Assembly: GCF_000964795.1 (NCBI RefSeq) | Contig: NZ_LANX01000001.1 | Span: 1,054,001 to 1,118,000, forward strand | Length of the DNA stretch: 64,000 bases | Direction of reading: 5' to 3' | Source: Candidatus Neoehrlichia procyonis str. RAC413 | Lineage (GTDB): Bacteria; Pseudomonadota; Alphaproteobacteria; Rickettsiales; Anaplasmataceae | Shown here: positions 49,540 through 59,231 of the stretch, one piece after another | Position numbering within the stretch: the first letter of the stretch is position 1 | Layout: each line of letters starts with the position of its first letter | Notes under the pieces: model-generated | What the model saw: only the letters and a program-made list of their open reading frames with translations | What the model was told of the DNA's origin: nothing | Database searches by the model: none | Position numbers and translations under genes: made by a program

Positions 49540-50432
49540 TATTTTGTTGTATGGAATTATACTAATGCTTTTGTGTAGAAATGATATTCTTTAATTAAGA
49601 ATGTTCAAGTATATTTTTAATAGTAAATTAGCGTAGGATTGTGAAATTGTAATGCAAATTTAACGTAAGGTTTTTGTTAACGATGTGTAAATTTAAGTTA
49701 TATATGATAACCTTGTTTTACTGTTATATGGTAATAATACTTTAACAGTAATATTAAACTCTTGTGTCACTAATCAAAATAAATTTAAATGTATTAAAAG
49801 CTGCTAGCTAATAATTTTGAGAGGAGTGATTTTTTATATGTTGCGTATTGCTGTATGATAAAAATATATGGTAGCTTTGTATTATGCAATGTATATATGG
49901 TATATTAATGAAAAATGTTACTTTATAAATATACAATATAAAAGTAATAGTTTTAAATTAATATTAAAATACAATATTATTTTTTAAAAGCTGTAATATA
50001 TTATGGCACGTATAGTATAAGTTATTTGTAGTAAATTTTTAATAAGTAAAATTTGTAAAAGATTAAATAAAAGTTTGTGATAACAAAAGTTATATGTGCA
50101 TTGTATATAAAATTAATTTATATTTTTATAAACTTGCTTAAAATACTGTTTTGCACTTTGAGTGTAAATCTTATAGAAGCATGATTACTTTAAATAACAA
50201 TTTTTGGATTACTTGGGGGCTAAGGTGTAAAAAATACACAAGCCTAAAGTTAATTGTAAAAAATATATTAACTGTGCTAGATTAATTTTTTTGTGCATGT
50301 TGACTAGTCTGAGTATTGAGTTATTTTTGTTGTAAAAATGAAAATATATAAGTTCAACATAAAACGTATGTATACTTTATTATAATAATAAAAGTATTAC
50401 TTTAAAAATGTATATACTAAAGAGTTCAGGCA
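49540..50432. other. Intergenic gap, about 0.9 kb
   Basis: No gene called. At 49819-49857 a strong Shine-Dalgarno-like GAGAGGAG is followed by ATG and five codons before TGA (MLRIAV), which looks like the stub of a lost gene. A hairpin with GGC/GCC and GTGTA/TACAC arms lies at 50218-50244. Confidence 0.5.
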
Positions 50433-51233
50433 CTAATTTTGTTTATTTAGTGCTGTAGCTTCTTGAAGGTTTAATGGTAGTTTTTCTAGTTTATATTGAG
50501 GATCCGAAGCTATTCCGTAAGTTTTCGGTATAGGTAAAATTTTGTTTTCAATTCCATGTATTATACCTTGTAGTATTGCAATGACTGTATTCTGATAATT
50601 ACAATCAGCTCCTGGTACCCTATGCTCTATTCTGCATTTTGATAAGTTATTAGTAATATTTGGTAGTCTTATAGCGACACTTCTGTTATTACCTCCCCAA
50701 CTTATTGTAGTAGGTGTATTAATATCAGCATGAATATATCTTAAATAAGAGTCGGCTCTTGGTGCAAAGAAAATCATATGCTTTTTTATAGAAGAACATA
50801 GGCCTCCTATGCAATATAATAGAGTATTACTCATGCAATTGTTATGGTTAAAAAATAAATTTTCATTGTGCAAATTTAAAAGGTTAACATGAATATGAAA
50901 CGCATTACCAGCTTTATTTAAATATGGTTTTGCAAAAAAATTGGCTTTTCCTCCAAAAGATGCTGTGTATTCTTGTATAATTTCTTTGACGATGAGTAAA
51001 TCAGTGATCAAGTTTTCAATCTTATTACTGTGATATGTTTGTATCTCATATTGGAAGTGGTGAGCTTCTTTAGTTATTTGGCAGGATAGCTGGGTAATTT
51101 TTGAGGATATTATATCTATAAGCGATTGTAAGTTATGTTCTTCTATTTTGCTAAAATAAAACTCTAATTCCACTCCAATTTCAGGGATTATTTTTAACTT
51201 TTTTATGAGATAGCTTAGTAATTCATGTAACAT
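50433..51233 (-). CDS. Glutamine synthetase-like catalytic domain protein (short)
   Basis: 266 residues, against about 440-470 for true GS. It matches the GS/PuuA catalytic barrel. GVELEFYF holds the first Glu pair, EAHHFQYEIQ the second (PuuA spacing), GNAFHIHVNL the substrate His, YLRYIHA an Arg, NNRSVAIRLP the Arg pair, and CRIEHRVPGADCNYQNTVIA the last Glu/Arg. The N-terminal beta-grasp domain, which completes the active site of the neighbouring subunit in normal GS, is absent, and so are about 80-100 C-terminal residues. All recognised catalytic residues survive and the frame is intact, so it may be functional in another way rather than decayed. It starts 7 bases after pstC, so it is cotranscribed. 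Confidence 0.82.
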   Translation of the reverse strand: MLHELLSYLIKKLKIIPEIGVELEFYFSKIEEHNLQSLIDIISSKITQLSCQITKEAHHFQYEIQTYHSNKIENLITDLLIVKEIIQEYTASFGGKANFFAKPYLNKAGNAFHIHVNLLNLHNENLFFNHNNCMSNTLLYCIGGLCSSIKKHMIFFAPRADSYLRYIHADINTPTTISWGGNNRSVAIRLPNITNNLSKCRIEHRVPGADCNYQNTVIAILQGIIHGIENKILPIPKTYGIASDPQYKLEKLPLNLQEATALNKQN

Positions 51234-51240
51234 ATTAGAG

Positions 51241-52353
51241 TTATGCTTTTTTTGTAATGTAAATTGCTATTGAATTTAATACCCAGGTTATTATAAAAAG
51301 TGTAAGTGCTAATGCATATGCAGAAGAGGTTTGTACGCTATTAAAGTGTTGATCTCCAGTTAATATAGTAGCGATTTGTACTGTTACTGTTGTAATAGAA
51401 TTTAAAGGATTGAAAGTTAAATGTGCTGTAATACCAGCAGCCATTAGAACAATCATTGTTTCTCCAATAACTCTTGAAATTGATAACATGATAGAACTAA
51501 TAATAGATGGCAATGCGTATGGAATGATAATATGCCATATAGTTTCTGCCCTGGTTGCTCCTAATGCCATCGATCCGTATCTTAAAATTTTTGGTACAGA
51601 ACGTATAGCATTCTCAAGAAGTAAAGTGATAAATGGTAACAACATTATACCTACTGATAAGCCAGCAACTAGCGCATTTTCTGAGTGAGCATTCAAATTG
51701 CAAAATTTAGCAATAGTTCTTATAAATGGAGATAAAAATACTACTGCAAAGTATCCATACACAACTGTGGGAATACCACATAATATTTCTAGTGCTGTGT
51801 TAAAAGTATAGCGGATACGTTTACTTGCATATTCACTTATATATATTGCAGATAGCAGTCCTAAAGGTAGTGCAATTGTCATAGATAAAATTACGATTAA
51901 TAGTGTACCACTTAGTAATGGTAATATGCCAAATGAACCTGCAAGTTTATTGTCAATGATTTCTGAATCTGGATTCCATATTGTACCAAATAAGAATTCA
52001 GATAAAGGTACTTTGCTGAAAAATAATTTTGATTTGTACATAAGACATACTACTATACATACTACTGTAATAAAAGATAGTATGGTGGATAAAAATATAA
52101 TTAATTTTAAACATTTAAATTTTTTATCTATGTGTAATATTATTAACGTTGAAACAAATATTATAAAAGTAGCTATAGATGATAGGATACTAAATCCTTG
52201 CAGATACAGTACGCAGCTGATAAAAAGTGAAAAAATGGTGTTTAGTGAAGCAGTATACAAAAATTTGTCTTCAATAAAAAATTGATTTTTGTAATAATTA
52301 CTAACTAGTAATATGGAAAAAAGGAAAATAGCTATTATCATGTTTGAAAACAA
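51241..52353 (-). CDS. pstC: Phosphate ABC transporter permease PstC
   Basis: Inner-membrane permease of the high-affinity phosphate importer. 370 residues. An extra N-terminal block of about three transmembrane segments (residues 1-100) is followed by the PstC core: PLSEFLFGTIWNPDSEI, FGILPLLSGTLLIV, LGLLSAIYISEYASKRIRYT and IPTVVYGYFAVVFLSP. The EAA loop GSMALGATRAETIWHIIIPYAL and ISRVIGETMIVLMAAG complete it. PstC rather than PstA because of the WNP and LEILCGIPTVVYGYFA signatures. pstA and pstB are not nearby; pstS lies 7 kb away. Confidence 0.93.
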   Translation of the reverse strand: MFSNMIIAIFLFSILLVSNYYKNQFFIEDKFLYTASLNTIFSLFISCVLYLQGFSILSSIATFIIFVSTLIILHIDKKFKCLKLIIFLSTILSFITVVCIVVCLMYKSKLFFSKVPLSEFLFGTIWNPDSEIIDNKLAGSFGILPLLSGTLLIVILSMTIALPLGLLSAIYISEYASKRIRYTFNTALEILCGIPTVVYGYFAVVFLSPFIRTIAKFCNLNAHSENALVAGLSVGIMLLPFITLLLENAIRSVPKILRYGSMALGATRAETIWHIIIPYALPSIISSIMLSISRVIGETMIVLMAAGITAHLTFNPLNSITTVTVQIATILTGDQHFNSVQTSSAYALALTLFIITWVLNSIAIYITKKA

Positions 52354-53137
52354 TACTAGTAATATTTTTTATCAGTATATTTTTATATGTTAATGCTTAT
52401 TGGTGAAGTTGTACATTATTTTTAAATGTTATTATGATGGTTAGAATAAACAGTATTTAATTTAGAGAATGTGTATTGGATTATAAAGATACAAATGACT
52501 ATTGTAATTTAGGTAAGTGATATATTTTTTACAGTAATATCTTTAATGACGTATCTTATACTTATAATAAAGTTGTGTATTATTTAAGTATTGCTTTTTG
52601 GAAGTATAAGGTGAGATCTTGTCTAAGATGAATCTGCTGTAATTTAGTAACGTACTACTGAGTGTATAAACGATTTTTTATTGCATTATTATAAATGGCA
52701 ATGGCTATCATGATAAAACACAGTTATTTTCATCATTATAAATAGGTAATTATGTAATGTGTTTATTGAATATTAGTTGTAGTAGTTAATAGGTTAGTAG
52801 TAAAGGCTGTAAGGGTGTTTTTTACTAAATTGTTGTAGTTATTGATCTATATGTTGGAGGGGTAATTGTTATCATGTTTAAGGCAGGTACAATTGTATAA
52901 GATTTCTAACAATAATATCTAATAAATTTTTTGTGTTGTTTATGTAACATAATTGATGTCTGGAAAAATTTATAAATTCTTTAATCGGGTTGCAAGATTC
53001 TTACTTAGTATATAAAAAGTAATCATTTTGCATAAAAAGTAAAACTAGGGTACTAATATTATTAATAGTGGTATATTTAGTCAATATATTTTTATATACT
53101 AATACTTATTAGTAAAATTATACGTTGTTTTAATATT
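52354..53137. other. Divergent gap pstC/alaS with duplicated alaS leader
   Basis: About 0.78 kb. The 60 bases up to and including the alaS start codon (53081-53140) have a diverged copy at 52372-52436. Between the copies there are stops in all frames and no recognisable gene. Confidence 0.6.
52372..52436 (+). repeat. Direct repeat copy 1 of the alaS leader
   Basis: Resembles 53081-53140 throughout. It starts TCAGTATATTTTTATAT versus TCAATATATTTTTATAT and ends ATTATG in both. The copy contains an ATG at the position of the alaS start codon, but its frame closes after eight codons. Confidence 0.65.
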
Positions 53138-53140
53138 ATG
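53081..53140 (+). repeat. Direct repeat copy 2, overlapping the alaS start
   Basis: Functional-position partner of 52372-52436, about 709 bases downstream. It ends with the alaS ATG (53138-53140). Confidence 0.65.
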
Positions 53141-55795
53141 CATAATAGTTCAATTAGCAATATCAGAAAAAAGTTTATAGATTTTTTTGCTAAGCATGAT
53201 CATAAAATTTTTCCATCTTCATCGTTAATGACAAAGGACGATCCGTCATTATTATTTACAAATGCAGGTATGGTTCCATTTAAGAAATTATTTACTTCTA
53301 TTCAAGATGTAGATGTAAAAATGGCTGCTTCAAGTCAAAAGTGCTTAAGAGTTGGAGGTAAACATAATGATTTTGAAAATGTGGGACATACTAATAGGCA
53401 TCACACATTCTTTGAAATGTTGGGTAATTTTAGTTTTGGAGGCTACTTTAAAGAGAAAGCTATAGAATTAGCATGGAAGTTTATTACGCAAGAATTATGC
53501 TTGGAAAAAGATAGACTATATTTTACTGTATATCACAGCGATGATGAAGCTTTTAAATGTTGGAAAAAAGTGAGTGGTTGTAGTGATGATAGAATTATAA
53601 AAATTAGTACTAGTGATAATTTTTGGAGCATGGGGAATGTAGGGCCTTGTGGGCCTTGCTCAGAAATTTTTTATGATTACGGTGATGATATTGAAGGTGG
53701 GTTACCTGGAACATGTAATGAGGGTAATGGTAGATTTACTGAGATATGGAACTTGGTATTTATGCAGTATAATAGAGATGATAATAGCGATGATTTACAC
53801 ATTTTACCAAGAAAATGTATAGATACTGGTATGGGTCTTGAAAGAATTACTGCAGTTATGCAAGGTGTAAAAGATAATTATGATATAGATATGTTTAAAG
53901 CATTAATTGAAGCATCAAAAGAGTACTCTGATAATTCTACGAATCAATTAGCACATAGAGTTATAGCAGATCATGTACGATCTGCGGCATTTTTAATATC
54001 AGAAGGGATAACACCAGGTAATGATGGTAGGAGTTATATTTTACGGCGTATTATTAGAAGAGCTGCTAGATATGCTTATCAATTGGGATGTAAAGATGCC
54101 TTAATGCATAAAGTAGTACCTATAATATTAGATAAAAATAGCGCAGGTTATATGGGAGACGTTTATCCAGAATTAATACGAGCACAAGATTTAATTATTT
54201 CAGTATTAAAGTTAGAAGAAGAGGGTTTTTTTGATACGTTACGTAGAGGATTGTTATTACTTACAAAGGAGATATCATTTTTATCACCGGGTGATACTTT
54301 ATCAGGAGATATAGCATTTAAGTTATATGATACGTATGGATTTCCTTTGGATATTACTTTAGATGTTGTAAGAGAAAAAAAACTAAAATTTGATCAGGAA
54401 GGCTTCTATCATAATATGCAAATACAAAAAAATAGATCTCGTGAGTATTGGTTAAACTCTGAAAATGAGTCAGTAGGAAACGTGTGGTTTGAACTCCTTA
54501 ATAAATATAAGGAAACAAAATTTGTTGGGTATGACACTCTAGGTTCTAGTGCTAGTGTGTTGGCTATAGTGTGTGATAATTATATGATGAAATCAATCGA
54601 TAAAGACAAGGCAATAGATGTATTATTGAATAATACACCTTTTTATGCTGAGGCTGGTGGCCAACAAGGAGATAGAGGAGTCTTAACTGTAACTTTAAGG
54701 AATGGATCTGATTTGAGTCTTCAATATAGTGTTATTGAGGTCTTAGATACAAAAAAAGTGTTAAATTCTTTGCATGTCCATAAGTGTGTTGTACGAAATG
54801 GGATCTTATCAGTAGGTGATATTGTGTATGCGGAAGTAGACGGCAAGAGGAGAAAAAAATTGCAATCTAATCATTCTGCAACACATTTATTACATTATGC
54901 TTTGAAGTTAATTATTGATCAATGTGTAATTCAAAAGGGATCATTGGTGACTGCAGAAAAACTAAGATTTGATTTTAATTGTTCATCTGCATTAACGCGT
55001 GAGCAAATTGACTTGGTGGAAGATAAAGTTAATGACCTTATTCGTGAAAATTATTCTACAATTATAGATTTTAGTACCTTTGATGATGCAAATGCAAAAG
55101 GTGCTGTTGCATTGTTTGGTGAAAAATATAATAATGATAATGTTAGGATTGTGAGTATTGGAGATTCAAAGGAGCTATGTTGTGGAACTCATGTGCGGTA
55201 TACTGGTGAGATAGGATTATTTAAAATAGTTTCTGAATCTAGTATTGCTTTTGGAGTGAGAAGAATAGAAGCGGTTACTGGACAAGCAGCAATAGATTAT
55301 TTGCGGGATAGAGATGAGATTTTATGTAAAATATCTGACTATTTGTGTATTCCTTTTAATCAAGTTATAGGTCAAATAGAAAAGCTTAGTCAGGAAAAAC
55401 AGAAGATTACGAAAACTCTATATAAAACTTATTGTCACATTATTGAACAACAATTAAAAACATTGGTATTAGGGAATAATAAACTATGTTATGCTATTTT
55501 TAATAATATTCCTGTTGATATTATTAAAAAGTTTGTTGTTGGTATTAAAAGTACAAATTTAATTGTAGCTGTATCTACAAAGATTAACAATAAAGCTTTA
55601 TTTGTGATAAGTGTAGGTGAAGATTTAAAGGATAAATTAAGTGCTTTAAAATTTCTTACAATATTTAATACTTTTAATGGTAAGGGAGGGGGTAACGCAC
55701 ATTTATTGCAAGCGAGCATTGATATTGGTTATACAGAAGAAGCTATGTTAATGATACAAAATGAAATTAGCAAGATTTTGATAGATAATGCATAA
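53138..55795 (+). CDS. alaS: Alanyl-tRNA synthetase
   Basis: Class II synthetase with editing domain. 885 residues. The N-terminal catalytic domain starts NIRKKFIDFFAKHDHKIFPS, with PSLLFTNAGMVPFKKLF and RHHTFFEMLGNFSFGGYFKE. The editing domain zinc motif is HSATHLLHYAL and CCGTHVRYTGEIG. The C-terminal DHHA1 domain holds FNGKGGGNAHLLQA near the end. The ATG at 53138 lies in a sequence duplicated about 700 bases upstream. A decayed copy of its 3' end is found at about 61.1 kb. Monocistronic. Confidence 0.98.
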   Translation: MHNSSISNIRKKFIDFFAKHDHKIFPSSSLMTKDDPSLLFTNAGMVPFKKLFTSIQDVDVKMAASSQKCLRVGGKHNDFENVGHTNRHHTFFEMLGNFSFGGYFKEKAIELAWKFITQELCLEKDRLYFTVYHSDDEAFKCWKKVSGCSDDRIIKISTSDNFWSMGNVGPCGPCSEIFYDYGDDIEGGLPGTCNEGNGRFTEIWNLVFMQYNRDDNSDDLHILPRKCIDTGMGLERITAVMQGVKDNYDIDMFKALIEASKEYSDNSTNQLAHRVIADHVRSAAFLISEGITPGNDGRSYILRRIIRRAARYAYQLGCKDALMHKVVPIILDKNSAGYMGDVYPELIRAQDLIISVLKLEEEGFFDTLRRGLLLLTKEISFLSPGDTLSGDIAFKLYDTYGFPLDITLDVVREKKLKFDQEGFYHNMQIQKNRSREYWLNSENESVGNVWFELLNKYKETKFVGYDTLGSSASVLAIVCDNYMMKSIDKDKAIDVLLNNTPFYAEAGGQQGDRGVLTVTLRNGSDLSLQYSVIEVLDTKKVLNSLHVHKCVVRNGILSVGDIVYAEVDGKRRKKLQSNHSATHLLHYALKLIIDQCVIQKGSLVTAEKLRFDFNCSSALTREQIDLVEDKVNDLIRENYSTIIDFSTFDDANAKGAVALFGEKYNNDNVRIVSIGDSKELCCGTHVRYTGEIGLFKIVSESSIAFGVRRIEAVTGQAAIDYLRDRDEILCKISDYLCIPFNQVIGQIEKLSQEKQKITKTLYKTYCHIIEQQLKTLVLGNNKLCYAIFNNIPVDIIKKFVVGIKSTNLIVAVSTKINNKALFVISVGEDLKDKLSALKFLTIFNTFNGKGGGNAHLLQASIDIGYTEEAMLMIQNEISKILIDNA

Positions 55796-56723
55796 TATAA
55801 GTTAGATATTTTAAATATTAAACTGGTATGTGATAATAGTTAGATTTGTACAGAAAGTTGTGAACACAAAAAATTTGATTTTGAATTACAATTATATAAA
55901 AAAGTAAGAATGTTAGCATTAATTAAGTATAAAAAAATATAAGTTTGTGAGAGGTGCATGCTCAGGTTTATACGTACAAGTGCAAATAAGAAGTAATTTT
56001 ATGGGATGTTATTTTAAATAAATTGTCAATATGTAATGTGTGTAAATTAAATATATTTATATTGCTATATTTAATATCTTTATTAAGGGTTTTTTATTGT
56101 AGGATTAGATACTGGATATGTTTATTATTAGTTTTCTTGAATAAAAAAAGCGGGATATTTATGATAATGTTTTAAAGTTATAGTATTTGGTGGTAATGTT
56201 ATATGAAAAAAGGTTTTTATTAAATAATAAGCTTGAGCGATAGTTTTTTAATTAATGATGTGTAATAAAGTTTTACAAAATCGTGTTGTTTATTAAAAAA
56301 CTGGTTATATATGTCGATTTTTTAAGATAGAATTGTTAGTGTTTTTTGATATCAGTTTTGCATATTTAGTATAAATTAAAAAATTTATAAAGAGTAAAAA
56401 TATCAATTTTTCAATAATATGTATGTAGTTTTTATAATAAGAGAGTATAGTTTTTTATTTTTGTACATTGAGTTTTTAAAACTTTAACATAGTGTAAATT
56501 AGTTATGAATGATAATTTATTTAAAGATATAAAAGTTAAATTATATGTTGCTAATATGATGTTACTGATTTTTAGAAATATTGTTAAGAATTAAGGAATT
56601 TTCTTAAAGCATTAACTTATTTGTAAAAGCTATATAATTTAAAGGATTTTATAACTATGATTGCTAAAGGTAAAAAAGCTATAGCTTTATAGCTACTTAA
56701 TGCAAAAATTATACTGTAAAAAT
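55796..56723. other. Convergent gap alaS/sucD, about 0.93 kb
   Basis: No gene recognised. It ends with an intrinsic terminator for sucD (56671-56694, minus strand). A six-codon frame (MKKGFY) near 56203 may be the start of a lost gene. The rest is AT-rich with stops in all frames. Confidence 0.55.
56671..56694 (-). terminator. Rho-independent terminator after sucD
   Basis: On the minus strand AGCTATA, loop AAGC, TATAGCT followed immediately by T6. The 7-base stem ends about 30 bases past the sucD stop. It is the clearest intrinsic terminator in the window. Confidence 0.6.
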
Positions 56724-57602
56724 TTAAGATTTTTGCATAGCGTTTAGCATGGTATGACCAATAACAGCAGGTGTTTCTGCAATAGTAATACCAGCTTTCT
56801 TCATTATATCAATTTTACCTTGTGCAGTACCTGAGCTACCTGATGATATAGCACCAGCATGTCCCATGCGTTTTCCTGTAGGTGCAGTTTGTCCAGCAAT
56901 AAATCCTACAACTGGCTTTACAGTTTTTGAAGACTTAATAAATTCTGCAGCTTCTTCTTCTTCTGTACCACCAATTTCACCAATCATTATAATACCATGT
57001 GTATCTGGGTCTTGTATTAAAAGATCTATACAATCTAAAAATGACATTCCGTGTACAGGATCACCACCGATTCCAATACAAGTTGATTGTCCAAGTCCTA
57101 CAGCTGTTGTTTGTGCAACTGCTTCGTAGGTTAATGTTCCAGAACGGGAAACTACACCTATGTGACCTTTTTTGTGTATATGTCCAGGCATGATACCAAT
57201 TTTACATTCTTCAGGGGTTATAATACCGGGGCAATTAGGTCCAATTAATCTACTTTTAGAGCCAATTAAAGCACGCTTTACCTTTACCATATCTAATGTT
57301 GGGATTCCCTCAGTAATGCAAATAATTAACTCGATTTCAGCTACGATTGCTTCTAGGATGGCATCAGCTGCATAAGGGGCTGGAACATAAATAACCGTTG
57401 CATTAGCTTGAGTATGTAATTTTGCTTGCATGACAGTGTTAAATACAGGAAGATTGAGATGCATAGATCCACCTTTTCCAGGAGTTACTCCACCAACCAT
57501 TTTTGTTCCATATGCAATGGCTTGTTCAGAGTGAAAAGTCCCATTTGTACCAGTAAATCCTTGGCATATAACTTTTGTATTTTTATCTACGAGAATGGAC
57601 AT
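56724..57602 (-). CDS. sucD: Succinate-CoA ligase (ADP-forming) subunit alpha
   Basis: Alpha subunit, which carries the phosphohistidine and CoA site. 292 residues. Segments: [19 protein letters not shown] (CoA-binding Rossmann start, residues 12-30), [34 protein letters not shown], and the active His loop [20 protein letters not shown] near residue 247. It starts 12 bases after sucC; a terminator follows. Confidence 0.97.
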   Translation of the reverse strand: MSILVDKNTKVICQGFTGTNGTFHSEQAIAYGTKMVGGVTPGKGGSMHLNLPVFNTVMQAKLHTQANATVIYVPAPYAADAILEAIVAEIELIICITEGIPTLDMVKVKRALIGSKSRLIGPNCPGIITPEECKIGIMPGHIHKKGHIGVVSRSGTLTYEAVAQTTAVGLGQSTCIGIGGDPVHGMSFLDCIDLLIQDPDTHGIIMIGEIGGTEEEEAAEFIKSSKTVKPVVGFIAGQTAPTGKRMGHAGAISSGSSGTAQGKIDIMKKAGITIAETPAVIGHTMLNAMQKS

Positions 57603-57614
57603 AATGTTTTATTC

Positions 57615-58778
57615 CTATTTTTTCTTAATTGCATTCACTATATTAGAAGCGGCTTCACTTAGGGTATCTGCTGTAATGATGTTAAGCTGTGAATCATTGA
57701 GTAATTTTTTTCCGGCTTTAAAATTTGTACCTGATAATCTTATAACTAGTGGAATATTAATACCTACTTCTTTTGTGGCTTCAATGATTCCATGAGCAAT
57801 TGTATCACAATGCATTATTCCACCAAATATGTTTACTAATATGCCATCTATTTTATCAGATAAAATAATTTTAAAAGCTTCTTTTACGGCTTTCTTAGTT
57901 GCACTACCTCCAACATCTAAGAAATTTGCTGGTTCTGCCCCATAATATTTAATTATATCCATTGTAGCCATAGCTAACCCAGCTCCATTTACCATACATC
58001 CAATGTTGCCGTTCATTTTTATGTAGCTCAGTCCGTATTTTGATGCTTCAATTTCTTCTTTAACTTCTTCATCAAGGTCACGTAACTTAATAATGTCAGG
58101 ATGACGATATAATGCATTATCATCAAAACTTACTTTAGCATCAAGTGCAATAAATTTGCCAGAATGTGTTTCAACAAGTGGATTGATTTCTATTTGAGTT
58201 GCATCAGTACTTATAAATGCATTATATACTTTATTTATAATATTACATATTTTATGGGACTGGTCTGAGGTTAAGTTAAGAGAATAGCATAGCTCACGTC
58301 CATGGAAGTCTTGAAACCCGTATACTACGTCAATACAACATTGAGATATTTTATTAGGAGAAATTTTAGCAACTTCTTCTATATCAACACCCCCTTCAGT
58401 TGAAAAAATAATTTTTACTCTTCCAGATTTACGATCTATGACAGCACTCAAATAGTATTCTTTTTTAATGTCACAACCTTCTTCAAGGTATATTTTATTA
58501 ACCTTTTGTCCTTCTAGAGAAGTCTGATATGTTACTAGGGTTGAATGTAATAGTTGCTTTACAAACTGATGTACTTCTTCTGTAGTTCTTGCTATTTTAA
58601 CTCCTCCGGCCTTTCCTCTACCTCCAGCATGAATTTGTGCTTTAACAACTACTGTGCTTGATTGTAACTTTTTTAAAGCTGTGTCAACGTCTTGAATCGA
58701 CTCAACTAATACTCCATTTGGTATTGCAATACCGAAGTCACGCAAAACACTTTTTGCCTGAAACTCATGAATATTCAT
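57615..58778 (-). CDS. sucC: Succinate-CoA ligase (ADP-forming) subunit beta
   Basis: Beta subunit with an ATP-grasp domain; makes ATP from succinyl-CoA in the TCA cycle. 387 residues. The start [20 protein letters not shown] is typical. [16 protein letters not shown] is the nucleotide-binding region near residue 46; [40 protein letters not shown] and [16 protein letters not shown] follow. Forms an operon with sucD, and rpsU lies only 55 bases upstream in the same direction. Confidence 0.98.
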   Translation of the reverse strand: MNIHEFQAKSVLRDFGIAIPNGVLVESIQDVDTALKKLQSSTVVVKAQIHAGGRGKAGGVKIARTTEEVHQFVKQLLHSTLVTYQTSLEGQKVNKIYLEEGCDIKKEYYLSAVIDRKSGRVKIIFSTEGGVDIEEVAKISPNKISQCCIDVVYGFQDFHGRELCYSLNLTSDQSHKICNIINKVYNAFISTDATQIEINPLVETHSGKFIALDAKVSFDDNALYRHPDIIKLRDLDEEVKEEIEASKYGLSYIKMNGNIGCMVNGAGLAMATMDIIKYYGAEPANFLDVGGSATKKAVKEAFKIILSDKIDGILVNIFGGIMHCDTIAHGIIEATKEVGINIPLVIRLSGTNFKAGKKLLNDSQLNIITADTLSEAASNIVNAIKKK

Positions 58779-58833
58779 AATAAAACCATTTTATATAAAT
58801 TTTAGCTAAAAATTGTGTGTTATTTATTATGCT

Positions 58834-59109
58834 TCACTGAGAATTACTATTATTGTGTGGAAGCAAAGGCCTTTGAATTTGAAAATGTTTTGCACTTATT
58901 TGAAACTTTGTAAACTGCGGCTCATAAGGTACTTTATGTAACTTTTTCCTTCTTCTTTTGCAATCATCTTGCTTTCTTGCACGTTTTTCTGAAGGCTTTT
59001 CATGATGAGTGATTTTCATTTGACGAGGCTTACCTTCACGTTGTAATTTTTTCTTTAAGGTACGTATACCTTGCTCTATATCCCCATGGTAAACAACTAC
59101 TTCAACCAA
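58834..59109 (-). CDS. rpsU: 30S ribosomal protein S21 (bS21)
   Basis: About 91 residues when started at the TTG at 59107-59109, giving the S21 start MVEVVVYHGDIEQGIRTLKK. A strong Shine-Dalgarno GGGGGAG (59115-59121 on the complement) lies 5-6 bases upstream of that TTG. The ATG at 59133 would place this GGGGGAG inside the gene, so I prefer TTG. REGKPRQMKITHHEKPSEKRARKQ is the family signature. The tail of about 35 residues (FTKFQISAKHFQIQRPLL) is longer than in most bacteria, as seen in other alphaproteobacteria with extended S21. Confidence 0.92.
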   Translation of the reverse strand: MVEVVVYHGDIEQGIRTLKKKLQREGKPRQMKITHHEKPSEKRARKQDDCKRRRKKLHKVPYEPQFTKFQISAKHFQIQRPLLPHNNSNSQ

Positions 59110-59114
59110 AACAG

Positions 59115-59121
59115 CTCCCCC
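59115..59121 (-). promoter_or_regulatory. Ribosome-binding site deciding the rpsU TTG start
   Basis: GGGGGAG on the minus strand, the best anti-Shine-Dalgarno match noticed in the window, at normal spacing from the TTG at 59107-59109. It argues against the upstream ATG. Confidence 0.6.
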
Positions 59122-59231
59122 AATTAATTTCAATAATAACCTATAATTTTAACAGTAACATATTAATATGTCAAATAATTTTTCTCTATATTCAATGTTA
59201 GTAAATTGGCTATTATAGTGTTTATATAGAT

